Shown here in pieces: positions 35,275 to 46,554 of a DNA stretch of 64,000 nt. A program made the position numbers and the translations under genes. Origin of the DNA: Dissophora ornata. Lineage: Eukaryota > Mortierellomycota > Mortierellomycetes > Mortierellales > Mortierellaceae. Below the pieces are notes generated by a model, which saw only the letters and a list, made by a program, of their open reading frames with translations, was not told the DNA's origin and did no database searches. The stretch's first letter is position 1. Every line of letters starts with the position of its first letter. The stretch lies in the NCBI GenBank assembly GCA_025201705.1, contig MU616617.1:17570-81569 (forward strand), in the 5' to 3' direction.

Positions 35275-35900
35275 ATGAGCGCCATTAACGGTGAGGAATC
35301 TTTTTATACTCTTCTTTTCCCCCCTATGACTCCAAAGGAGCTTTACTAACTAAGCTAACAAATACACACAATCGGAACAACATCCAAACTCACGATTTTT
35401 TTTTTCTTTGATCGGTATGTGACGCAGGAGCCGCACTCTTCAAATCCCGCTGCAGTTTCTGCCACACTGTCGAACCTGTACGTTAATACAGGAGGCGTTT
35501 CTATGAAGGATTTTCTTCTCTGCTTTTCGTGTCACTTACTGTTTTATTTAATTTGATAAGAACGGTGATAACAAGAGTGGACCGAATGTGTTCGGCATTG
35601 TCAACCGCAAAGCTGCCCAGAAGAAGTATGCGTATTCTTCCGCACTGAAGAAAGCAAACGTCACCTGGACTCCGGAGGCACTCGACAAATACTTGGAGAA
35701 TTCCACAGTAAGGATCAAAGGAGACAACGATCATGGAAATTGGCAAGAATTGCGAACGACTTAATGATGTCCTTCTGCGCTGTATTGCTTGCCTCCATTT
35801 TTTTTAGGGATTCATTCCTGGAACCAAGATGGTGTTTGCGCTCAAGAATAAGCAGATGCGCGAAGATGTTATCGCGTATATGGCCACCCTCTCCAAGTGA
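35275..35900 (+). CDS. Cytochrome c, divergent paralogue
   Basis: Intermembrane-space haem protein carrying electrons from complex III to IV. Four exons (35275-35290, 35428-35477, 35561-35707, 35808-35900) give 101 residues in frame. The haem attachment motif is CSFCH (Cys14, Cys17, His18) and the distal ligand Met79 lies in FIPGTKM. NVTWTPEALDKYLEN and the C-terminal helix REDVIAYMATL fit the fold. It departs from typical fungal cytochrome c: the usual GPNLHGxxGRxxGQxxGYxY region is GPNVFGIVNRKAAQKKYAYS, and the N-terminal helix is short. CCCAATATATAACA near 35190 may be a promoter box. A decayed canonical-type copy lies 0.7 kb downstream. Function as an electron carrier is likely; a specialised role is possible. 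Confidence 0.88.
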
Positions 35901-36614
35901 GCAACATGGCAGCTGTTGTATACCAGAGTAGTGAATAAACTCCAACATCCTGGACGATGTAGATGAAGGAAAAAAAATGCAATCCATTGAAAACTGTTGT
36001 ATATTGCTGTTTCCACTTCAGCTATGGGCTGTGGGACCAGAGTTGAAGAGGGTGTCAGCAATACGGTTCACGATCACGGAGGACGAAGATTGAAAGTGGC
36101 CGATTGTCGAAGAATCCTCGACGACCAAACCAAACTGGATCAGATTGATAGAGCTTTGGTTGCCGGGAGAAGCCAGAGGATTAAGGTCAATTGCCGGTTA
36201 ATTTCTATCCGTAGGATAGCCGATTGAGGAAGGGGTGTGCGCAAAAGAGAGCGCTGTCTTTGATGATCAGTAATGCCGTTCTCAGAAACCGCTCTTGGGG
36301 CATGTGCTTAGACATAGCCTGAGAGGATCGGATCAAGGTAGCTTGGCAAACCAGCCACAGCGTTACCAGTAAGAACCAATCCAGTCAATCACAAGAAGCA
36401 TATCGATTGTTGCCACCAAATCATCCCGTGTTCGGAGATCCGTGTTGCAGCTCCTTGTTCCTGATTCCGCGCAGTTGAAGAGGGTCTATTTCTTCCGGGC
36501 TTTCAGTGCTTCCCTATTCTTCATTACTCAACGCCACCGGCGGTGCTCTTCACTTTCGACCTGATCGTAGTAACCCCTGTTCTTTGTTTTCGTAACGCCA
36601 TGTTTGGCTTGTAG

Positions 36615-36749
36615 GGAGGTACCAACAAGGTCGGGCCCAACCCTCACGGCATTTCCGGTCGCAAGTCTAGCCAGGCTACTAGCTACTCATAGACCGAAGC
36701 TAATAAGAACAGGGGTGTTACCTAGTCCGAGCAGACACTCAACGACAAG
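36615..36749 (+). pseudogene. Cytochrome c pseudogene exon (canonical type)
   Basis: Flanked by a TTGTAG acceptor and a GTAAGA donor, 45 codons read GGTNKVGPNPHGISGRKS then SQATSYS-stop-TEANKN and RGVT-stop-SEQTLNDK. This is the core of ordinary cytochrome c (GGTNKVGPNLHG, TEANKNKGVTW). Two TAG codons replace residues, the second at the invariant Trp, and Leu has become Pro in NPHG. No CxxCH exon is present upstream, only a possible VEE end (GTTGAAGAG, 36474-36482), and no PGTKM exon follows. The acceptor position equals that of intron 2 in the intact neighbour. Confidence 0.88.
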
Positions 36750-36952
36750 GTAAGAGACAAGAAAATTTCGATCACCAATGGTCTGATCCATGGATATTGA
36801 TGTAGAATACGTTCTCAAGGTGGCGTGGAGCGGCTTCAAATCTTCCACGTGACACCACTGTACATGGCGCCGACGTCCTTTGTATAACCCAGATCCGCAG
36901 CAAAGAGTTTGTTGCATTCCCTTTTTTTTTCTCCCATTCAACAGCAGAACCG

Positions 36953-38384
36953 ATGATGGGGACTACAAACGTTATATCAGAGCAAGCATGCCAGGGACTT
37001 GATTGCAACAAGCCTGCGTCGCTGCAGTGTCCCTCGTGCCTGAAACTGGGGATTCCCAATTCATTCTTTTGTTCGCAGTCATGCTTCAAGGACAACTGGG
37101 TAAGTGCTAAAAATGACACCTGGTAAAGCGCGAAAAAGTAAGTTGTGAATTGAAGATAACCTCATGTTGGTTGATTGTGTTTAGGCGACTCACAAAACAA
37201 TCCACAAGATCGTTACGTTGGCGAATGGCCCACCTGCAGGTATAGACAGCTTCGTATTGCTCTTTCATTGCCTCTTCTCTTCTAGCTGCTGTTGAAAATC
37301 GTCAACAGAACACTGCGAGGGCACATCGTCAACTCACCCCTCAAGGCTACACGCATTTCGTCGATATCTTTGCTTAATTTTCTAGAGGAGGGGGGATCCG
37401 ATCCTTGGCCAGGCTTCAAGTACACAGGCACCCTTCGACCCCATTACCCTTTATCGCCCCGACGATCCATCCCAGATCACATCGCCAAGCCAGACTATGC
37501 CACGACAGGACTCCCTTTGTCTGAGATCAACGCTCGCAGGTCTAAAGCTATCGAGGTCTTAACCCCTGGGGACATCAACAAGATGCGAAAGGTTTGCCAG
37601 TTGGCCCGAGAGATTCTTGATATTGGACTAGCCGCGATCCGTGTTGGGGTGACAACGGATGAGATTGATAGGATTGTGCACGAAGCTACGATTGAACGCG
37701 GGGGTTATCCCTCGCCCTTGAATTACAACGGATTCAAGAAATCGTGCTGCACCTCAGTGAATGAGGTAATTTGTCATGGAGTTCCTGATCAGCGTGAATT
37801 GAAGGATGGTGATATTGTCAACTTGGACGTGTCTCTTTATTTGGATGGATTCCACGCGGACCTGGATGAGACGGTCCCAGTGGGGATCGTGGACGAGACG
37901 GGATTAAAGCTGATCAAGACTGCGAGAGAATGCCTTGACAAGGCGATCGCTACCGGTAAGAAAGAAAATATGCTGCGACGGCGGGGGGATATATTTGAGA
38001 ACTAAACAACTTATGCGCTGTGTTATATCTGCCTAAACAGTCAAGCCAGGGGGACTCTACAGAGATATCGGGAACATTATCGAGAAGCATGCCTCAAGCC
38101 AGGGCTTTTCCGTCGTGAAGTCCTTTGTGGCACACGGCGTTCACCGTCATTACCACTGCACACCCGACATCCCGCACTATGGGCGCAATAAGGCCATTGG
38201 AGTCATGAAGGAAGGCCATGTCTTTACGATCGAGCCAATGATCAACGAGGGCGCTTGGAAGGAGGAGATGTGGCCAGACGACTGGACTGCGGTCACGCAG
38301 GACGGCAAAAGATCTGCTCAGTTTGAGGAGACCATGGTTGTCACAAAAACAGGTGTGGAGGTGTTGACGGCACGAAAGATCTGA
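36953..38384 (+). CDS. MAP1: Methionine aminopeptidase 1 with MYND-like zinc finger
   Basis: Removes the initiator Met from nascent proteins at the ribosome. Five exons (36953-37099, 37185-37239, 37286-37327, 37386-37955, 38041-38384) give 385 residues. Exon 3 end is the least certain: it uses a GTCAAC donor and a 58-bp intron, chosen because it alone keeps phase. The N-terminal zinc finger reads [18 protein letters not shown]...[18 protein letters not shown]. The peptidase core has [14 protein letters not shown], then metal ligands in [18 protein letters not shown] (two Asp), His in [11 protein letters not shown], Glu in [10 protein letters not shown] and Glu in QFEETMVV. The loop usually written CGHGIGxxFH is [10 protein letters not shown] here, a notable substitution, though the His ligand is kept. 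Confidence 0.9.
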
Positions 38385-38810
38385 TCTGAATGAGAGCTAC
38401 TGCAAACACGGGAGATAAAAAAAAAAGGCGCTCAGGCGCCATAGGATTTGTGCGCGCTTGGATTGATAGTGATAGTCGCGTCTCTCCTCACGCGAGGTCA
38501 CATCGCCATAAAAAATGCGAAAATAAAAATAAACACTCCAAAAGCAATCTGTGGCCGTGTGGAGCGAGAGAGTGAGAGAAAGAAAGAGTCAGAGACTGAG
38601 AGCGTAGGAGGGACCGGACAATCAACTGGATGCCATTGCGATCCTCCGTCCTCCGTGGTCTGTCTCTTCATTCCTTGATCCAACTACCCTCGATTCTGCG
38701 TGTGTTTTTTTATTTATTGCATCTTAACAAACCGCTGCAAGCTACCTTCGCGTATTGATACCCGCAGACAGGCCCGTCTCGCTGACACCCCCAAACACGC
38801 CTCGCAAAGG

Positions 38811-41800
38811 ATGCCAGTGCCAACAACGCATGCTCTGCATCCATCCGAACAACAACATCTACCTAGCACAATCACTTCGCACTTGCGATCACAGCAGCAG
38901 CTACCCCACGTGGACACGCCCGTATTGTTAGTTAATCAGCCCGACATCGCCACTTCCACGCCTACTCCCCTCAAAGACACCAGCCAACAAAGCAGCCCAG
39001 CACAGAGTGGCACCGGTTGCTGCACAGACTCGACGATGAAGGCTGATCGCAAAGCTGATCCCCTTCTTACATCCGCGTCCACAAACAATCCTCCTTCAAC
39101 CTCACATGAGAACCATACCGGCATTCGCAGTAAAAAACGCAAAGCCGCTCATAGCGAGCGTCGCACTTCCTCTAATGGAACGGCGTCTAGTGCTGCGACA
39201 ACAACAAAGACAATAGCAATAACAACTGCCACGTCAGAGGCTGCCACTGAAAAGACAAAAAAAAGGGCCGCGATTGATGAGCACAAACGGGAGGAAGAAG
39301 GGATGTATGCAGATGAGGTATCGGGCAGCATGAGGAAAAAACGCGTTCTGGCAACCTCACGTACGTCAAACTCCCGCCACTCCCAACCCAACCCACACAC
39401 GCACTCGCCTTCGTCCGATGCAGTCGAGCCAGAGGAGGTTGTCGACGTCGAGAGTGTGGACGAGGACAAGGCGCCATTACCCCGAAAGAATGGCAAGGAC
39501 ACCGTTGCCTCCACATCATCCGTCACATCAGCCACAACAGACAGTACTAGTAAGCACGGTGCACGAAGAAGGGGAAGTGCAGCTGTATCACACTTGCCAA
39601 CCAGCTCAACACACAACCATACGTCCCCCAAGAAGAACCAGTCTAAGGGCACAGAAGAGGAGAAAGGCATCTCCAAGAGTGATAACAGCCAAAGCACCAA
39701 TGGTGACACTAAGCCAGCGAAGTTACCGCGTCAACAAACCACTACCTCCTCGTCATCCACCATGGCAATAGAGTCAGCAACAGCCAGTGAAGTGAAGGCG
39801 CACAAATCGGGCAGATCAAGAGCCCCAACACAAGCCGTCCCCGTAGCGGCTTTTGTGGCGTCCCCTCCTTCCCCAGCAGCTACATTGTCACCCCCAGCTG
39901 AACATGGCCTTCAGAAGCGAGTGTTACCCTCGCGCGGCGGAATGCTTCGCGACAAGACTGGCGGGCTGCCAATAGAGGCCTCATTTCTAGGTATGTTGGC
40001 CAACACTGACATCAGAACGCGTGTCAAAAAAACTAGATTATTAACATTGTCCCATAACTACCCCTGTCGTCTTTGTAGAGCCACCAGTCGCTCCTGCTGG
40101 GGAGTACATTCTCTATCTAGCGGACAATAAGGTACTAGAGAAAGCCGTCGTTGATCCCAACAGGGTTCCGCCAGCAACCTACGGCGGGGCAGCAGAGGAA
40201 GTTGAGAGCAACCAATGTCTGTTACCCTCGCCACCACCATCATCGGTAACAGCAACGGCTACATCTTCAAGCAAGGCGACCTTGCTCAAATCGGCACCTC
40301 CCCCTTCTGCCGTCACTCATATTGAAGTGCCCATCTTCCGGCTGTGCAGCATATCTCAGTTCCTTCAAGAGGAAAAAAAGCGAAAGATGCAATTGCTCTC
40401 CAAGGCGCTAGCAAAAGCCGAAGCCGAAGCCGCGGCTGAGGCCTTGGCTCAAGCCCAGGCAAGCACTCCGACCCCAGTGTCATCCAGAACGGTCTCAACG
40501 CGACAAAAGCACAAGGAGATTTTCCAAAACCAACACGTCAGCCTCCAGACTGCCGCCCCATCTTGGGCCTTGCACTCAATCTCGACGCATGGCGGCAGGA
40601 AGGCGACGACGACTAACACGACTCTCGGAAAGATCGAAGGAGATGCCCAGGAAGAGATTCTGACGGACGAGGTGTATGAAAAACGGCACAGGAAACAAGA
40701 GATGGCAGAGAAGAAGGTCAAGAACCGTGAAAAGGAGAAGCTACGCCATGCTATGTACCAGCAGCAGCTGGTGGTTGAGAAGCTGAGACACATGGAGATC
40801 AATCGCCTGATGCCGATCAGCGCGTTTCGGTCGCTGCAAAAGACTATAGAGCAGGAGCAGCAGCTCAGAGAATCAGGTGGCTCTGGCTCAGGTTCTGGCT
40901 CAGGCGCTGGCTCAGGGACGGATGAGGCGTCAGCACCGCAGCAGCATGCTCCAATCTCGCTTGCAGCAGCTAGGGTCATGCAGGATGAATATCATCGTCG
41001 ATTGCTGCGTGAGGCTGAGGAGAATCTGCGGAGGTATGAGCAACTGGGACTTGGAGAGACTTCGACGCTTACAACGGCTCCGACGTATTCCCCGTTCAGC
41101 CGCACCAAGAATAGGTTGGCGGCCATGGTTCCTGCTCCTGTAGTTGATGAGCGACCCTCAAGTGCAACGCATGGCTCAGGTGAAAAAATGATAGATTCAA
41201 AGCAGGATAGGAAGGACAAGTCCTCATCGGTTCATCAACGATCTGAGAGCAGGGCCACGTCTGTCTTAAAATCCAGTACTGGGGATGGACGTAGTCGGAA
41301 GAGGGTCAAGACTGTTGACACAACCACGGCGGATGACCAGAAAGGGGATGCTTCAGCCTCTGCGACTGGTCGTTCCAAAACCAAGACTTCCTCAGCAAAG
41401 TCTGCTACTACTACCACTGCTGCATCTATAGCGTCGATCCCCTCTTCACAGAAAACTTCAGCTCACAGAGCAGCGGAAGAACCGCCTAGACCACCGAAAC
41501 CTATCACGACATTCTTCAAACCCGGGTCGATCTTTGCGGCAGGAGCACGCAAGAGTTCAAGAGTGGCACTAGCATTTGGAGAAAGAGTGCCGATCCTGGA
41601 GCGGATGGACTTTGAGCTTCCAAAGGACGGATTTGGCGACTTGCTGCTGGAGCGAGCAGGAGATAATCCGATTCTACTAATGGAGCTTAACAGGATGAGT
41701 CTGCCAGGCGGCATCAAAGAGGTGTCTGCGAGTATATCAGAAGTCGCCGACGCGAAGGATGTTGTCGCAGCAGCAGCAGCATCATCATTGTCACCGCCAT

Positions 41801-41910
41801 TATCATCGCCGTCTTCGTCGTCTTCTACATCTTCGGCCAGCTCCGTCTCATCATCATCTTCGTCGTCTGCGTTAACATCTCTTTCGTCTTTGTGTGCCAA
41901 GTCACCTTGA
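38811..41910 (+). CDS. PEHE-domain-like chromatin protein
   Basis: Two exons, 38811-39990 and 40079-41910, give 1003 residues in frame. Most of the chain is disordered, Ser/Thr/Ala/Lys-rich. From about residue 475 there is VPIFRLCSISQFLQEEKKRK with an Ala/Glu-rich helix. At about 586-630 comes EILTDEVYEKRHRKQEMAEK followed by a Lys/Arg/Glu coiled region and VVEKLRHMEINRLMPIS. This pattern (VPxxR, then E-x-x-[ST]-D-E-x-Y-x-x-R-H-x-x-x-E, then basic helix and E-x-L-R) matches the PEHE domain of Msl1/KANSL1-type scaffolds that bind MYST histone acetyltransferases. A (SG)n stretch and Ser-rich tail follow. The identification rests on this motif only. The start is the Met at 38811; upstream frame is leader-like. 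Confidence 0.7.
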
Positions 41911-42212
41911 CCTCAACTGTATTATAAATTTTTTTGAAATTCTCGTCTGAGTTGTTCGCCATTGATGCATTCGCTGAAAATAACGATTAGCTGTCGACTG
42001 AGAAGCGGCTTGATGATTCTCAAACAAAACCATAAGGACAGTTGCAAAAAGGACACATAGCCATGAGCAGACTCTACACTAGCATGCGTTCTTTCTTTCA
42101 TTTGTTTCTCTTCTTCAATCACTGAGGGTTGCTGCAGTAACAACTACAGCAACTAGAACCCTTTAAAGCATTCAGCTCCTGGAGAGGCAAACACGTCTGC
42201 TCCACTTTCGTC

Positions 42213-43325
42213 ATGTCCGATTCAATTTCCTCCACACGCGCCTTTAGTCTTGCCTTCAGCTCTGTCTACTCTTCTGCCATTCTTATTGAACCTGCTGCCA
42301 GCGTCAAGCCTCCAGAGGCGCCAAGAGCACAGCTGGTTCTCATTGTAGAAGAGCCTCTTACTCATGCCTGTGCACATGCGACGCATCGTACTCCAGGATG
42401 CTGTGGATATATCAACATTGGACGCCTGCTCTTATTATGCTCTCTTTGCCTCGGAGGATTTAGAAGGTAGTTTCTACTATATTGTGGCGAGACGAGAGAC
42501 GCCTACGCCAGTCAAGCTGTATCCAACGACAACGCAGGTATTGAAAAATCAAGATCTGGGCGTTCATAGCCCTGTAAGTAAGGCAGTTCAGGCAGGAATG
42601 GAAAGCTTGCCGAGATCGCATTTACTAGGATTCAACGCGTCTCAGATACCATTATTGTGAGCTGCTGTTGCTGCCGTGGCTCCATAAAGTACACGTTCTG
42701 CTCCCGGGTTATCTCTAATCAGTTGATCTGCTGCTGCTGCTGCTGCTGCTGCAAAAAGATCGGTATGCTCTTTTTTTTCCCACGAGTATTTTACGAGTGC
42801 TCGGTGGCTCAGGGACTCGTGTTTGACGTTCCTGGAGAACGATAAGCGCCGGCCAAAGTACTGCTGAAGCTTTTGACCAGGATATTGTCGGCTCCGAGAA
42901 CATTGTCTGTCGCAAATCCAACGACCGAGTTCATGCCATCGTCGTACTGGGTTGGGATTGTCACATACCACAATTATATTAGAGGAAGGAAAACCTGGGG
43001 ATGACGTGCCACAGCTGTGCACAACAAGAACCGTCAGAAACAATGGGCCATGAAGCAGATAGGCCCGAACCCAAGACCAAACCATTGGAGCCTTACACTG
43101 CCGTCCCGACGCAAGAGTCCCTTGTCCAAGGTAGTCGGGTGGCCCCCAATGGATGTCACTCAGCCAGCATTCAATCAAGACGCAACTTGGACGGTCTGTG
43201 ACATTTACCGCGGCTTTGTTCCTATTGTCTTATCAAAAGAATGGCAAAAGCTGTTCCGGCTACCACTGAGCATTGTCCAACGTCGTCCGATCTTTCTGTT
43301 GTTTTATCGAGAAGGAGGACCGTGA
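42213..43325 (+). CDS. Unrecognised four-exon gene, conserved-looking protein
   Basis: Not assigned to a family. Proposed exons are 42213-42302, 42349-42656, 42847-42950 and 43015-43325, giving 270 residues with phases that close only in this arrangement. The rebuilt sequence reads smoothly across junctions, e.g. FNASQIPLFAGQSTAEAFDQ over intron 2 and HAIVVLGAVHNKNRQKQWAM over intron 3. It ends with VCDIYRGFVPIVLSKEWQKLF and RRPIFLLFYREGGP. It lacks signal peptide, membrane span or low complexity, suggesting a globular cytosolic protein. The first junction is least sure (donor GTCAAG, 46-bp intron; GTCTAC at 42267 also keeps phase). Intron 2 contains a (GCT)7 repeat. The gene starts about 300 bp past the PEHE gene stop. 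Confidence 0.6.
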
Positions 43326-44284
43326 ACGTCTTTGGAAACCAAGGTGCACTGCAGCTGTGGCATGGGAACAATCCAACAATTCCCGGAGAAGAAGAGGCGG
43401 AGCCGACCAGAGGGTCAGCAAGTGCGACCGTGAATGCAGATATACGGCCAGAGTCCTCGAGCGAACGAGTGTTTATGCGGCAAGCCTCTGACGGAACACA
43501 GACTCCCGAGTTGCTCAAGGGTTTGCAGAGGAGTGATGGAAAGGAGAAGGGAGGTGACGTCGAGTTGTTCGAGGAGAGCCAGAATTCCTTGAGTTCGCCC
43601 CCACGAAGGGCAGCAAGGGTCATCTGGGGTTCAGCGCACCAAGTGCTGGCAGCCAATTTGTTCTTAGATTTGTTGTTCGAAAGAGCTACACTAAGACATC
43701 CAAACGGATTAAACTTGAAAATTTAAGTCATGGTAGGAGAACCAGGTGTTTTTTACTGTCGATCTGAGGACCCCAATGAGAACCTTTCTGCATGTGAGCT
43801 ATGATCAAGAAGAGTGAGTATCAGCGTGATGCAGCATCCAACATATCCAAGGATGTGATAGTCGAGTAAATACTGATCCGACTGATCAGCTGCTCCAGAG
43901 ACCCGGCTGCAAATGCGGTAGCAGACAAGTAGACAAGTACAAGACAGACGCGTCCTCCGCTTGGCATGGAAATTCCAGAGTGGTGATTTGGACTGGGACC
44001 TTTGAGAATAGGGTGGGGTCATGCGTTGTACGTGAGACAGCGAGAGTGGCCTGGGGGGAGTCCAGAGCATGGAGTGCGAAGTCTGTGTACTGTATGCAGT
44101 AATGGAGAAACACAATCACCGAACGGAGGAGAGACAAATGATTTCACGTACACAAGAGAAGACAATGGAAGGATACGAACTTTGTTTACGTTCTGTGTCC
44201 AATTCATCCTCTTTTTTTCTCCCTTCTCTGTTTTGTTTCTTTCTTCACTCATCCCACGCTCCTCATCCAAAACACACATTCATA
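43326..44284. other. Intergenic region, 3' flank and cyclophilin promoter
   Basis: The plus strand is open from 43241 to 43726 in another frame (GALQLWHGNNPTIPGEEEAE...), overlapping the end of the preceding gene. It could be an extra exon of an alternative transcript, but nothing confirms it. The last ~100 bp before 44285 are a CT-rich leader (TTTTTTTCTCCCTTCTCTG), typical of the highly expressed genes in this window. Confidence 0.4.
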
Positions 44285-45357
44285 ATGGCCGCTAACCCCA
44301 GAGGTAAGCTCTGCTCCCTGTTTTCCTCTAAAGAGACAGTCGAAAGATTCGCGTTCTCATCCGCAATGAAGATGGGATCAAAAGATATTTCAAAGAATGA
44401 ATGCGGGTTTCGTACTTCTGCTTCTATCGACGCGTCAGTTGGTCCAGACACCATACCATAGTTAGTGTATACGTCTGTGGAAGCCTGAGAATCCGGTTGC
44501 AAAGAGCCCCCGAGTTGCCCTAGATATTATTTGACTTTCTCAAGGCGATCTGTCAGCCTCAATGGTGAAAGGATGACTGAATTTATTTCTTGATTGACGG
44601 TGCTAATCTTTGAATATGTTCCTTGCTCTTGACCTCCCACCTTTAAGTTTACTTCGACATCACCAAGGATGGCCAGCCCTTTGGCGTATGTATTCATTGA
44701 CATCTTTTCATGAACGAAAACCTAGGGTCGATTGATTACAAACTGAATGAACGGCAGAATAACTCTTGTAAAATTTTCGTCCTGAAAAAAATATAGCGCA
44801 TCGTCATGGAGCTCCGCGCCGACGTTGCCCCCAAGACTGCCGATAACTTCCGCGCTCTCTGCACTGGCGAGAACGGATTCGGCTACGCCGGTTCCAGATT
44901 CCACCGTATCATCCCCAAGTTCATGATCCAGGGCGGTGACTTCACCGCCGGTAACGGTACCGGTGGCAAGTCCATCTACGGCATGAAGTAAGTTCATTTG
45001 TTGGATGTACCGCCCCGACACCCTCGTGCATAAGTAAAAGACTCACAGATCGCATAAATATTATGATATGGAGTTCTCATGCAATTGTTCTCTCCTCATT
45101 GATGCAGGTTTGCGGATGAGAACTTCACCTTGAAGCACACTGGCCCAGGTGTCTTGTCGATGGCTAACGCTGGCCCCAACACCAACGGCTCCCAGTTCTT
45201 CATCTGCACCGATAAGACCGCTTGGTTGGATGGCAAGCACACCGTCTTCGGTAGCGTTGTCGAGGGTATGGATATCGTCATGGCGATGGATAAGCTCGGC
45301 TCCCCAGGTGGCGAGCCCTCCGCCAAAGTCCACATTGCTGCCTGTGGCCAGTTGTAA
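44285..45357 (+). CDS. CYP1: Peptidyl-prolyl cis-trans isomerase, cyclophilin A type
   Basis: Cytosolic proline isomerase and cyclosporin target. Four exons (44285-44303, 44648-44685, 44797-44987, 45108-45357) give 165 residues in frame. All family blocks are present: [53 protein letters not shown] (active-site Arg in FHRIIP, FMIQGGD), [33 protein letters not shown] with the Trp that confers cyclosporin binding, and the closing HIAACGQL. No targeting sequence or extra domain. Codon use is strongly biased to C-ending codons (as in the eS6 gene), fitting high expression. The first two exons are very short (19 and 38 nt). Confidence 0.96.
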
Positions 45358-46026
45358 ATTCGCTTTTCTTTGAGGAAAAGAAGTGAAGGATATTTCCAGC
45401 CTCCGCAACGCATTGTACAGTTTGTGAACTGTTTGCCCGAACAGAATTTTTTTTTTTAAAAAAAAAGTATCAACGAATAAAATCCCCTACCTCGACAAGG
45501 AGGGACCAAGAGTGAATTTGCATTGGGCTCAGTAAAATAAAAATATGGGGCATGATGGACATGCGCGCATGATGCAGCTGTTAGTGTTCTTGCGCAGTAC
45601 ACAGCATCAAATCCTCTTGTCCATGCATAATGGGTTCATAGACTAGAGCCACAAACGACTCTTCCAGACGCGAAACAGGATGCGACTTGGTGCGTTTTGA
45701 CGGAAAAGCCATGTCGCAAACTAAACTGTATCTTTTGTCATTTGAAAGGGTAAGCAGCTGGCAAGAGCACGTCTCGTGCAGCAGCGAGCGCGTTTTTTTA
45801 TATTTTGGGTATGCGAACATGCCCATTGGCCCTACTTAACGCAACGCAGTGGAAGAGACAGTGGCAGTGATGAACAATTGTTGTGCATGTTTATTGACAA
45901 CAAGAGATCCAATCCAACTAAGACTGTCAGTCAGACTAGTCGCACTCTGGCGTTCCGGATATCGTCATATCTCCATGAACGTTTCCTGCTTTCCATTTCC
46001 CCATTCAGGATACGTCGGAAGTCCTT
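45358..46026. other. Intergenic stretch, no gene seen
   Basis: AT-rich 3' flank of the cyclophilin gene (T/A runs at 45447-45468, AATAAA near 45475). Beyond it are open frames with no coding character. Homology-like signal begins only at 46027 on the minus strand. Confidence 0.5.
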
Positions 46027-46506
46027 CTACAAAACAATACGAAATGAATGTAAGGGATCGAATTGCCAACAAAAATGCGATATGCACAATCGAAAGCAAA
46101 CAACATGTACCTGGGCACAGAGGAGCGTCGGGAGCGTTACGAGCAGAGCTGGGACAGTTGCAATCGTCGTTGGAATGACGAACGAGCCGACTTCTTCCAG
46201 GAGGAACATTCCTCTTGATTTCACTCAGAGTCTCATGTCGGTGCCATTGTTGTACACTGCCTGAATCAGCGGAGCAACAGTGTGACCACTATCCAGGAAA
46301 CATTTCCCGAATCTTACTAGGCGAAAGACATCCCACTTGTTTTTGGAGTCGTTGCCCTGTTGATGTGGCCCCGTAACCTCCCCGAAAAGGACTTCATGGT
46401 CTTGGATCTTGACAACGACTGTACCAACGAGTAACTCTACCCAATTTAATATAAATATCTCTACAAGTTCCAGCTGGAGCATTCTGACAAGTTTCGGTAG
46501 ACTTTG
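46027..46506 (-). pseudogene. Stop-containing remnant of an unidentified, probably multicopy family
   Basis: On the minus strand one frame stays coding-like for about 160 codons, broken by a single TGA at 46227-46225. Before it: IQDHEVLFGEVTGPHQQGND, KWDVFRLVRFGKCFLDSGHT and LIQAVYNNGTDMRL. After it, in the same frame: VKSRGMFLLEEVGSFVIPTT and IATVPALLVTLPTLL. The same frame resuming a meaningful sequence directly after the stop points to a point mutation in a once-functional gene. The 5' part is missing: a TAG ends the frame at 46509, close to a TIR element. I recognise the texture of lineage-expanded hypothetical proteins of early fungi but cannot name a domain. Confidence 0.6.
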
Positions 46507-46554
46507 CTATGCGGTTCTTCATAACATGCACCAGTAACCCTTATTTCCAGGCAT

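Noticed and set aside
42642..43178. 178-codon minus-strand frame with poly-Ala
   Set aside because: It overlaps the four-exon plus-strand gene and its poly-Ala is only the (GCT)7 repeat read backward; no conserved features.
43241..43726. 161-codon plus-strand frame after the unrecognised gene
   Set aside because: It overlaps the terminal exon in another frame and a natural stop precedes it. It could be an alternative exon but nothing supports that.
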